Assembly: GCA_036873755.1 (NCBI GenBank)
Contig: JAVTVY010039159.1
Coordinates: 1 to 64,000 of the forward strand
Source: Hanleya hanleyi
Lineage: Eukaryota > Mollusca > Polyplacophora > Lepidopleurida > Hanleyidae
Length of the DNA: 64,000 nt
Direction: 5' to 3'
Each line of letters begins with the position of its first letter. Within the stretch, counting starts at the first letter, position 1. The notes under the pieces were generated by a model that saw only the letters and a program-made list of their open reading frames with translations, ran no database searches and was not told the DNA's origin. Position numbers and translations under genes: made by a program. Shown here piece by piece: positions 53,730-64,000 of the stretch.

Positions 53730-55190
53730 TAGCATCTATATGAATATTTAGCACTTCTATAATCTAGTCTAATTAGAATATTTTCGCATTAAAATATTTG
53801 TAACACCGTGTCGGAGAAAGGACAATATATTCAATATTTAGGGCCTTTATAATACTATCTAATTAGAATAGATTCGCACTTAAATATGTAGCTGACGTCT
53901 GAGAACAGACATGATATTGAATATTTAGCACTTTGATAATATCATATAATTAGAAGAGATTCGCAGTTAAATATCTAGCTGGCGTCCAAGAAAGACAATA
54001 TATTCAATATTTGGCACCTTTATAATATCATCTAATTTGAAAAGATTCGCACTTAAATATGTAGCTGGCGTCTGGGAGAAGACAATATAATCAATATTTA
54101 GCACTTTTATAATCTATACTAAATAGAAGAGATTCGCAGTTAAATATCCACAAGAGCCTTTTCGGAGAAAAGACAATATATTCAATATTTAGCACTTTTA
54201 TAATCTACTCTAATTAGAAGAGATTCGCATTGAAATATCTGTAACACCGTGTCGGAGAAAGGACAATATATTCAATATTTAGCACCCTTATAATATCATC
54301 TAATTAGAATATATTCGCATTAAAATATGTAGGTGACGTTTGAGAACAGACAATATATTGAATATTTAGCACTTTGATAATATCATCTAATTAGAAGAGA
54401 TTCGCAGTTGAATATCTATCTGGCGTCCGAGAAAGACAATATATTCAATATTTAGCACCCTTATAATATCATATAATTAGAAAGATTCGCACTTAAGTAT
54501 GAAGCTGGCGTCTGGGAAAAGACAATATATTCAATATTTAGCACTTCTATAATCTAGTCTAATTAGAATATATTCGCATTAAAATATCTGTAACACCGTG
54601 TCGGAGAAAGGACAATATATTCAATATTTAGGGCCTTTATAATACTATCTAATTAGAATAGATTCGCACTTAAATATGTAGCTGACGTCTGAGAACAGAC
54701 AATATATTGAATATTTAGCACTTTGATAATATCATCTGATAGAAGAGATTCGCAGTTGAATATCTGTCTGGCGTCCGAGAAAGACAATATATTCAATATT
54801 TAGCACCCTTATAATATCATATAATTAGAAAGATTCGCACTTAAGTATGAAGCTGGCGTCTGGGAAAAGACAATATATTCAATATTTAGTACTTTTATAA
54901 TCTATACTAAATAGAAGAGATGCGCAGTTAAATATCCACAAGAGCCTTTTCGGAGAAAAGACAATATATTAATATTTAGCCACCTTTATAATATCATCTA
55001 ATTAGAAAAGATTCCCACTTAAATATGTAGCTGGCGTCTGGGAAAAGACAATATATTCAATATTTAGCACTTTTATAATCTATAATAAATAGAAGAGATT
55101 CGCAGTTAAATATCCACAGTGTCAGAGAAAGGACAATATATTCAATATTTAGCACCTTTATAATGTCATCTAATTAGAATATAATTTGAT
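53730..55190 (+). repeat. AT-rich satellite, about 16 units of 85-91 bp with higher-order pattern
   Basis: Each unit has GACAATATATTCAATATTTA, then GCACTTTTATAAT, CTAATTAGAA and GATTCGCA. Units fall into types by their variable part: A (GTAACACCGTGTCGG), B (GTAGCTGACGTCTGAG), C (CTAGCTGGCGTCCGAG), D (GTAGCTGGCGTCTGGG) and E (CCACAAGAGCCTTTTCGG). The order is A-B-C-D-E, A-B-C-D, A-B-C-D-E, D, then an E/A hybrid. Confidence 0.85.
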
Positions 55191-55198
55191 TAATGTAA

Positions 55199-55400
55199 TC
55201 AAGTATCAGAGGAAGATGTTGTTTTGGCGTTGTTGTTTTTTTCGAAATTACATTGAAAGGTGCCGATTGTCTCAGAAACACCTTCGGTAATTGTGTGCAT
55301 GCCAACATACAGTGACGCGGAATGATTGGTTTGTTGTGCCAGTAAGTTTGAATACATGTCAGCTGTCTGCATCAGTGAGGTTGCCTTTATATCGCCCGTT
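55199..55400 (-). other. possible C-terminal exon, weak
   Basis: Minus-strand frame with protein-like composition (MQTADMYSNLLAQQTNHSAS and SETIGTFQCNF) ending in a stop at 55199, and an AG acceptor candidate (CCTACAG) near 55403. No family recognised. No upstream exon found. Confidence 0.2.
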
Positions 55401-55589
55401 CTGTAGGCACCAATCAAGTTTTACTTGGGACTGTCTTAAACATGCTAGATACCAGCACATGCGCATTGTTTAACCAGGAAGAACAATAGAATAATCCCTG
55501 TTATTGTCAGAGGAGTTGCATCGGCCAGCAAAGAAGGTGTACTTGGGACTGCCTTAACATCCTTATTCACCAGACCATGCAAGTTTGAA

Positions 55590-55905
55590 AATATGTAGCA
55601 TTTGTGTTAATTATACAATATATTTTCTTTAAGGAGAGGCAGTCGGACAATTGTGAGCTGCGATTTAGAAGAAATATTCAATATTTATCATGGCTGCAAT
55701 TTAGAAGAAATATTCAATATTTAGCATCTGTGCTAATTATACAATATATTTTCTTTCGGGAGAGGCAGTCCGACAATTTGCGTATCCGAGTTATCATAAA
55801 TATTGAACATTTCTTCTGGCTGCAATTTAGAAAAAATATACAATATTTAGCATTTGTGCTAATTATACAATATATTTTCTTTGGGAACAGGCAAGTCAAA
55901 GTGCT
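55590..55905 (+). repeat. three copies of a 120-135 bp repeat
   Basis: Repeated words are AGCATTTGTGYTAATTATAC, AATATATTTTCTTT, AGGCAGTC and GCTGCAATTTAGAA. Related in sequence to the satellite upstream (AATATTCAATATTTAGCA), so perhaps a diverged outlier. Confidence 0.6.
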
Positions 55906-58900
55906 AATTAGCATTAATCATAGAAATTGTCTTCAAAGTAGCACACCCCTTTCTAAATATCACTGATTTTAGAAATTATTTGCGAAGTAGCAGATCTGCT
56001 AAATAGCATGCGAGACAATAATAACCATTTCTGCACCTTAATGGTCTGGCAGCGTTCTGTTCGTCAACATGCAAAGAACGATTTTGTGATTCATCGAATG
56101 TGGGAGCGTATGGCAAGCCGTTTCGGTATTTAATCGGTTTTCCCACATATGTTGAAATAATACAATTCGTTCAAGAAGACACGCACAGAATTGGTGACAC
56201 CCATAAATTGAAATATGATGAAACTGATCGAACTTCCATCGAACTTTCACCAACCACATAATATATAAAAAAGGTGTTTATATTCGATCAATAACATACC
56301 AGGAGATTCTTGTTAATAGCAAATATACGTTACAGTTTCACTCCAACAAATAATTTCCTTGATTGGCTCGACAAAAATCAGCTTGCCAGGACGCAGTATG
56401 TCTATTTGTTGTTTGTTTGTTTTTTTGTTTTTTTTTGTGCCGTGCACCTGGTAGGTTGAATGCGCAGTATGTATGGACCGATACCTGGGGAACGTGACCA
56501 TGGCCCTTTGTCACATGGATACTTATGATGATTTTATATTGGAAATATTACAAGCTAGCTCTTTTACGGCACTGAATATATTTCTTAAATTGACGACAAA
56601 ACAAATTCATTCTCGCAATATGATTTCTGTTCCCAATTTTGATGATATTTCTCAGGTTTTATTTCGATGTTTTTCACTAATAAGCTATATTAAACAAGTT
56701 AAGCCTATGTTTATGTATACTATGATTGTCTTTTTGAATTTGGTGCTAATACTGTTACATGACAGTGTGACTATGCGTCACAGGACCTACGAAGTAAGGT
56801 AGGCATTAGGACAGGCACTGAGCTCTTGGCAATCCCACCCCCCCCCTCCCCCCCAGCCCCAAGTTGAAATCCTGCCTATATTAAGATGGGCACATGCAGC
56901 CCAAGTCAGAATCACCAGAGATTTTCATCAAAAATCACCAGAAATTTTCGATTAAAACAGTATTGAATATTTTGTTGAAGATTAAAAGTGATGGGATTGA
57001 ATGAATAGTTTACCAGTTACTGTGCTGATGTGAATCTGTGACACACCAACACACTCTGTGGCAGTGATTCTGTGACACACCAACACACTCCGTGGCAGTG
57101 ATTCTGTATCCCTTAATCAAGGAATCAAAATTTGAAATGACAAGAAAAATTTAGACATAATTACACATGTAATGTTTTTGTTTAAATTATATCCCAGTGT
57201 GATATATAGTCAATATTCAAGAAGTACAATCAAAGTTACTTTATCTAGTTAAATTCTACCCAAAGAAAATAAATTAAGACCCTTTAAACATGCCGTCAAT
57301 GCCAGATGTTGAGTTTTATACAGCTGTAGATCAGGGCTCTGGGTGCATATATCATGTTTCCATACCCTTAATGCACACAACAGCGGCAAAACAAAGCCTC
57401 CTTGAACAACCTATCTTTATACAGGAAATTCTTAACCCAGAAAATACCATTCTCTCTCAAAAGAAAACAATTTACGTCAGGAAGGCCTTTTTTATTAAGC
57501 TAATTTTGTTAGGTAGGGGCCTACTTAGATTCAATAATTGTCATGAAATTTCTTTGGTTATATCTTAATTGCAACTATGTTTGTTCCTCAAACCTAACAT
57601 ACTTGAGCTATACATGTATAACACACTTTCATTTGAGAGTCCAGACACTCCATCATTCATGTGAACAAATTGTACTAAACATGGAATAATTAAATTCACA
57701 CTACCCATTTCTACAGTATCAGTACTATGTTACTATCTGTAGCAGTTGAAACCCAGAAAAACTTAAACAATTAAAACCAGTAAAGAAATTTGTCTGTTGA
57801 ATAACAGAAAATATGGTATGGAGATTTGAATGAGTAAACTACTAAACAACTTACATGATACCAACAAAATGTCCCAACACAAGCTGATAAATTCCTTGGG
57901 TGGCTTGCAGGACAGCTTTGTTTCACCCTCAGTAAATTTTATCGTTGCTCACAGGCTAATCTGAAGGATGATACCAGATCTTTCTATGTTCTGCTGGGTT
58001 ATTGCTTCAGGCTGACTTAATTGGTTGATGTAGGATATTTCATCATCAGTGGCAATTTGACCTAAATTTGAAGCCTGCATGATTTGGTCTGTGATGAAAT
58101 GTTTGGATGTGGAATAGGATACACGTTAAAGGCCACAGTTTACATATATCTATAACAATATACTGAATTGTGTGTATTAAGAATGGCAAGTTGCCTGGTA
58201 ATAGCAGTGTAGATAAATGCACTAAGAAATGATGGAAAATTAGCATTTCCTATTTCATTGTCCCATCACGTTTTGTACTGTGTTATATATACAGTGAAAC
58301 ATACAGCCAAGGCTTCTCGATGGGCATGACAGTGTACTCGCTGAGCTATCAATAAATAATAAAAAAAAATAATTATAAATCAAATTTTCATCAGAATTCG
58401 GTCAACTCAGAACTTGCTCGTAACAATGCCCTAATGCACGTTCATGCCAAAAATCAAGGTTCTAATGTCAACGGTTCTCCTTATTTTGCCGACGAAAGGA
58501 TTCGGATGGACTGACTGACTGACTGACTCATTACCGGACAATTTGCGATCTGTAGCCTACTTCGTAGGAATATGGAATATGGAATAGGTCTTTGGATTAT
58601 GGACGCGGATATTCTCTAATGGACGACGGCTGAATTATGGATGACGGACTAGACGCTTGCAATATACAAATTTCTAACACTTTTGCTAAATTAATCTAGT
58701 TTATAATTTAGGACCAGTTCGACCAGTAGGCTGTCCAGGTCTACATCATTTCTATATATGGAGAATTTTCATGCCTGTACCATTTCATGCTAGAAAGGGT
58801 TTTTAATTTCTTTAGGAACGCCTTTTATACTTACAGCACCCAGCTTCCAAACGTTTTGTCCTATGGGCTGAAGACTATCGTCTTAAAAATGTTACGGCCG

Positions 58901-59714
58901 TCGGATATTCTTGACACACTGTATCATCAAATACGAGTCAAATGTTTGCATATATATATCATATTGAACCCATGTTACTCTTTTGGGAGCTGACAGTTTT
59001 TATTTAATTTTTTCTCATTTGACACTTCAAAACTAATTCTTTCCGAATGCGTTATGTATATTGGGTCCGCTAAAAGTGGGGAACAACAGCTTTGATGAAA
59101 GTTATTTTGTCTAGAGACGTTAAACCTTCTGCTCCAGCTTGCTAGGATTGTTTTAATTCAATAGCGATGAAATGACATGCTACGTGGTCGTGTAGGTCAT
59201 AATGTAATGCATATATTAAAACAACTTTTTGGCGATGACATTCGTGTCAGTACGCATAGTAATTCCTGGGTTAAGAATGAGTGATGTATATCAGAGTACG
59301 GGGTGAAATCATTTGTGTTCTGATTCAAAACCCGGACCATGCGATTACAAGAAATAAAAACAACAACACATACATGTTTTGCAGATATAAATATATAGTA
59401 GATTCTCTGTCATTCTCCTAAGTAAGACCTTTACAATGACTTATGAATAGTATCTCTACGTCACGTTGTTATCGAGTTATGAGACAACACATTTTGGATG
59501 ACGGCAATATGAGGAATGTAGAATTTAATGATTGCGCTTATCCTGTTGAATAGAGCCTCTTAATACTGTTTAATTTTGTTTCCCATACTGTAGCAGTTAA
59601 TCAAAACGTCTGTTCATATACCAAAAGTGTGCGTTACCGGCAGCTGTTGAAACCAACCTGGAACGGTAATAAATTAATAAATGTGTCAGTATGTGTACTG
59701 TAATACTGTACATC
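55906..59714. other. non-coding, no gene supported
   Basis: About 3.8 kb with no recognisable domain on either strand. Small features: two near-identical CTGTGACACACCAACACACTC copies (about 57035 and 57070), and the dispersed repeat with GACTGACT run at 58420-58560, inverted relative to 22640-22760. Confidence 0.45.
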
Positions 59715-60800
59715 TTGTAGTAGCTGGTATTAAAGTTAGTCAAATTTTACCTAACGAGCTCTTGCCAGCTCTACCATGGCAGTTAGCCACGCCAGAAGTA
59801 GATATTTCACTGACTAAATATAAAAAGGCAGACACAAGCCAGCTCGTGTATACACAAGAATTTGGTCTACTGAGAGAGAAATACAGATAACATCAGGCTA
59901 TTTATACAGATGGTACTAACGATGGTGAGAGAGTAGCATGTGCTACTATCTTTAGATCCAAAACTAAAGCGTATCGTCTGCCAGGTAAAAGTTCCATATT
60001 TACTGCAGAAGCAAAAGCTCTATTATCAGCTTTAGAAGGTATTGGATCCACTAGAAGGAAAAAATATGTCATATTCTCAGATTAAAAGTGGAAATTCAAC
60101 TCATCCCACCATCTTGAAAATAATTATATGACACCAGATTTGATCAACAGATAGATATTGTGTTTTGTTGGGTGCCTAGTCACGTTGACATCAAAGGCAA
60201 TACTGAGGCTGATAGATTGGCTAAGGCAGCTCTAGATGAAGAAGTTGAAATCTTGTTGGAATCCCATACAGCGATTTCAGACCATCTATCTGCGCTTATG
60301 TTAGAAAGCTGTTTCAATCTTTATGGGATACTGTGGATAATAACAAACTTCACGAGGTCAAAACACGGTTGGTTATACTCATTTGAACAGTCATAAACGT
60401 TTCGACCAGGCCATGATTAGACGATGTAGGATCGGTCACACACGATTATCTCATGAATATTTACTAAAACAGGAGCCGATTCCAAGGTGTATACCTTGCC
60501 ATGAAGATCTCACGGTGAAGCATAGTCTCATAGACTGCATAGATTTTAAGATTGTAAGAGATACTTTTTATCGAGCAACTACGCTGGAAGATCTTTTTAG
60601 CAGAGTGAAAGAAGATTGTATTTTAAATTATTTGAGAGAGATTGGTTTGTTGTACAAATTTTAATGTTTGTACCTGTTTTAACGCATTAGTTTACCTAGT
60701 TTTTGAATTGGTTACTTAGAATTTTGTTTGATCGTCGCTATATAGCTGAAATATTGCTGAATGCGACGCTAAACCTTAATTCTCTCTCTCTCTCTCCTGT
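59715..60800 (+). pseudogene. LINE relic (I-like) with RNase H and C-terminal domain
   Basis: The 3' part of a non-LTR retrotransposon. It holds TPEVDISLTKYKK near 59790, the RNase H start IYTDGTNDGERVACATIF near 59899, the later WVPSHVDIKGNTEADRLAKA (60166-60225), and the C-terminal RCRIGHTRLSHEYLL, then CIPC...KHSLIDC, ending at 60664. Several stops and frame changes (about 59888, 60083 and 60130, with 60396 ending one frame). The 3' tail holds CGCTATATAGCTGAAATATT (60737) and a TC run (60781-60795), a tail type seen in mollusc LINEs. Confidence 0.75.
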
Positions 60801-61300
60801 AATACCAGCTGTTGTGATATATTTTAAATCCCGAAGACAGGTTTACAGCGTGTTATTTTTTCACATATTCCAGTCTGATCTATTTATTTTGACTGCGACC
60901 TAACTCTGATGTTCTGACCTCTATCTGTTTAAAGCAATAATGGACAACATATACCACCAAGTTCTGCATTGCATTTATATGTGGTATATCGTGCATGTCG
61001 ATTACACACTTGTAACATAGGAAAACAATATATGGGCGTGGACATCCCACGCCCCGGACCCCGTCCAAAATAGACTTATGTCACTCTGATCCATACCTTT
61101 TGAATGGCGTAAATATTGTATCTCTACGTAGCGTGGTTATCAAGTTATAAAAACACGGACAGACAGACATTACAGATTTAATTGATAGGATATATTTTGT
61201 CGTAACTTTCTTGGTACGTCTTCATAAAAAAAAAACAGATTCCGAGTAATATGAAACCCCCGGGGTTCGAGTTCATCAACGGTATATTGAAACGGTATAC
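60801..61300. other. non-coding, no gene seen
   Basis: Spacer between the LINE relic and the minisatellite. It includes ACGGACAGACAGACATTAC near 61144, resembling other repeat tails. Confidence 0.4.
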
Positions 61301-61303
61301 TTT

Positions 61304-62910
61304 CCTTAGCGGTGGATTGGAGGCGGCGGTTTGAATGAACAATTGTTATTTAGAGACCATACTTTTCTGCTACGGGGGATTGAAATCGGCACTTTGGATA
61401 CTATATTTTTTGCAGAGCGGTGGATTGACGACGGTACTTGGTTATTATAATTTTGTGTGGCGGTATATCAGAGACCCCACTTTGGAGAGCATACTTTTGT
61501 ACAAGGGGGGTTTGGTTTAATGTCACACTCAATGTTGTCTCACTTATATGATGACAGTCAGTTTGGATGGTGCAGGAAGCAGTAGTGGATTGAAGAAGGC
61601 ACTTTGGATATTATATCTTTCCTCAGCCATGAATTGGAGGCGGTACTTTGGAGATCTAGTTTCGCAAAACGGTCAATTGAAGACGGCACTTTGCAGGCAT
61701 ACTCTCCTACAGCGGTGAAATGAAGACGGGACTTTGGATATTATACATTTCCGCAGCGGTGGATTGGAGATGGTACAATAGAGACATACTTTTCTACAGC
61801 GGTGGATTGAAGATGGCACTTTGGATATTATACATTTCCATAGCGGTGGATTGGAGACGGTACTTTGGAGACATACGTTTCTACAGCGGTGGATTGAAGA
61901 CGAAACTTTGCATATTATTCATTTCTGCAGCGGTAGATTGAAGACGGTACTTTGTAGATTATACTTATGTGCAGCGGTGGATTGAAGACGGCACTTTGGA
62001 TATAATACTTTCTACAGCGGCAGACTGGAGACAGTACTTTGGCTGTCTGTAGGTTGTAAACATATTGACTTTTTCTTCGACGATGGAATGAAGACGGTAG
62101 TTTGAATGTGAAACTTTTGCTCAGCGGTAAATACGGCACTTTGGATAGTATTATTATTCAGCAGCAGATTGAGCCGGCGGTTTGATAGCCTTGTCCTTTT
62201 CCTCAGCGGCAGATTGTAGACAGCTATTGTATGTGTCTTACATGAAGGATTTGTCCCTTTAAAGACCATTCCTTTTTACAGCGGTGGATTGGAGATGGAG
62301 GTTTGAACAGTAGACGTTCCCTCAGCGGTAGATTGGAAATGGTACTTCAAAGACGATTCCACAGCTGTGGATTGGGGACTGAGATTTGAACAGTATACTT
62401 TTTCTCAGCGGTAGATTTGAGACTCCACCTTGGGTACTATTTTGTTCTTCAGCGGTAGATTGAAACGGTATATTTTCCCTTAGCGGTGGATTGGAAGCGA
62501 CGGTTTGAATGCATAATTTTTACAAAGCGGTACATAGCGGTAGATTGGAGATGGTACTTTTCTACAGCGGTGGACTGAAGACGACACTTTGGATATTATA
62601 CATTTCGGCAGCGGTATATTGGAGGCGGTACTTTGGAGACCATACTTTGGTACAGCGGTAGATTGAAGACGTGACTTTGGATATTATACATTCTGCAGCG
62701 GTAGATTGGAGACCGTACTTTGGTTGTCTGTAAGTTATAAACATATTGACTCATACTATCAGCGGGGGAATGAAGACGGTAGTTTTGCTCAGCGATGGAT
62801 ACGGCACTTTGGACAGTATTATTATTCAGCGACAGATTGAGACGGCAGTTTGTTGGCCTTCTCCTTTCTCTCAGCGGAGGATTGGAGAAGGCGGTTTGGA
62901 GGCCGTCATT
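61304..62910 (+). repeat. minisatellite, about 45-bp units (AGCGGTGGATTGAAGACGG)
   Basis: About 35 imperfect units with AGCGGTRGATTGRAGACGGY followed by ACTTTGGATATTATACATTT or ACTTTGGAGACATACTTTTC. The two tails tend to alternate, making a 90-bp dimer. Open frames through it are a result of the repeat. Confidence 0.85.
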
Positions 62911-63835
62911 CCGTAACCCCGCTTTAACACACTGCTAGACATATATTCCTTCCTAACCGCGCTTTTGACATTCAAATAGACGTACACTCTCATCTAGTAG
63001 ACATACATTCCTCCGTAACCCCGCTTTGACACTCGACTAGGAATACATTCTTCCCTAACCCCGCTTTGACACTCTTCTATACATTCATTCCTCCCTAACC
63101 CAGCTTTGACATTCATGTAGACATACATCCCTCCGTAACACTCGGCTAGACATGACACTCGACTAGACATACTTTCCTGCCTATAATCACACCTTTGACA
63201 TTGGAATAGACATACACTCCTCCTCTAAATTGATCAACTAGAAATGTACTTTTTCCTAGCCCCCCTTTGACACTGTTGTAGACAATCATTCCACCCTAAC
63301 CCCGCTTTACCGCTACATTCATCCATAGTCACACTTTTGGCATTCGAATAGATATACACTCTTCGTTTTAAGGTGACTGATTAGAAATACGTTCTTCCCT
63401 AACCCCGCCTTGATGCTCGTCTACACAGATGTTCCTTCCTAACCCGCTTTGACACTGGGCTAGAAATACATTCTTCCCTAACCCCGCTTTGACACTCTTA
63501 TAGACGTTCATTCCTCCCTAACCCAGCTTTGACACTCGTCTAGACATACATTTCTCCCTAACCCTGCTAGACATGCATTCCTGCCTCACCACACTTTTAA
63601 CACTCGACTAGACAAACTCGACTAGACATACTCTCAACCTTTAAAGTGATGTACACATTTATTTATTTATCTGCATAGCTAAAATAACCTTGAATCTGAT
63701 AGTGAAGGAACATGTCAAGCCCTAAATTCTAACGCCGTTGGACAACTGTCCACACAAACGTTTCTCCCTAATCCCGCTTTGACACTCGACTGGACGTACA
63801 TTCCTCTCGTAAAACTTTTGACATTCGAAAAGGAA
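62911..63835 (+). repeat. minisatellite, about 45-50 bp units (CCCTAACCCCGCTTTGACACT)
   Basis: Units read TTCCTCCCTAACCCCGCTTT then GACACTCGWCTAGACATACA, directly following the previous array. The tail end holds a duplicated GATAGCTAAAATAACCTTGA block (about 63675 and 63870). Confidence 0.8.
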
Positions 63836-64000
63836 TACACTTCTCCTCCAAAATGATGTTTACATTATCTTGATAGCTAAAATAACCTTGAACCTGATAT
63901 TGAAGAAATATACCGAACCCTAATTCGTAACACCGCTTATCACATGACCACGGTGATCGGAGCTTGGGATGGTATTATATTGGCATTCACGACCATGTTT

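Noticed and set aside
53730..55190. A CRISPR-like array
   Set aside because: Eukaryotic context, units diverged along their whole length and no short identical repeats with unique spacers.
55604..55966. 120-codon open frame with repeated YIFF/RRNIQYL words
   Set aside because: It is the translation of a threefold AT-rich repeat.
61720..62744. Open frames such as 61720-61941 and 61915-62139 as genes
   Set aside because: They are translations of the 45-bp minisatellite.

Overview
This is eukaryotic DNA, most likely from a mollusc or another lophotrochozoan. Real genes are sparse and intron-split (GT/AG boundaries are readable), and most of the window is layered transposable elements. The mix of elements is Penelope, DIRS/Ngaro tyrosine-recombinase retroelements, Polinton/Maverick, I-like LINEs, tRNA-derived SINEs and long AT-rich satellites. 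The LINE tail near 60.74 kb resembles tails common in gastropod and bivalve genomes. The species call is inference, not proof.

Layout, left to right. 1-1.8 kb: end of a Penelope-like element (reverse transcriptase plus GIY-YIG) with a hammerhead-ribozyme-like tail. 1.8-3.3 kb: decayed Ngaro-like RT-RNase H on the minus strand. 4.5-9.5 kb: a 5 kb foldback element whose two inverted arms each carry a broken copy of a C2H2-finger/acidic-tail gene and direct repeats of AGGTCA. 9.5-11.25 kb: 5'-truncated LINE. 11.65-18.09 kb: almost complete DIRS-type retrotransposon (inverted terminal repeats, internal complementary region, gag, RT-RNase H, tyrosine recombinase). 18-21.3 kb: non-coding repeats. 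21.4-28.7 kb: the last four exons of a host aminopeptidase B-like (RNPEP-type) gene, minus strand, with introns full of small repeats, a MITE and SINE-like units. 29.7-47.4 kb: a full-length Polinton (17.7 kb). 49.1-52.6 kb: the first four exons of a host cytochrome P450, minus strand. 51.4-51.7 kb: palindromic repeat. 53.7-55.2 kb: satellite with a higher-order pattern. 59.7-60.8 kb: LINE relic. 61.3-63.8 kb: two adjacent minisatellites.

The Polinton holds protein-primed DNA polymerase B (plus strand, spliced 5' leader) and, on the minus strand, adenain-like protease, major and minor capsid proteins, packaging ATPase, several small structural-type proteins, integrase with chromodomain, a PC4-like DNA-binding protein and a three-exon zinc-finger protein. 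Polymerase, protease and integrase are broken by stops and frameshifts. Most virion-type genes are open.

The most striking points are these. (1) The Polinton sits between the 5' half of one host gene and the 3' half of another and lacks a target-site duplication, so it marks a rearrangement or an assembly join. (2) The DIRS element carries 14 exact copies of ACCGGAAGC, an ETS-site-like motif, in every reading frame and both orientations. (3) The Polinton has an apparently undescribed zinc-finger gene built by exon duplication. (4) The foldback element has mirror-image zinc-finger genes and nuclear-receptor-like half-site arrays.
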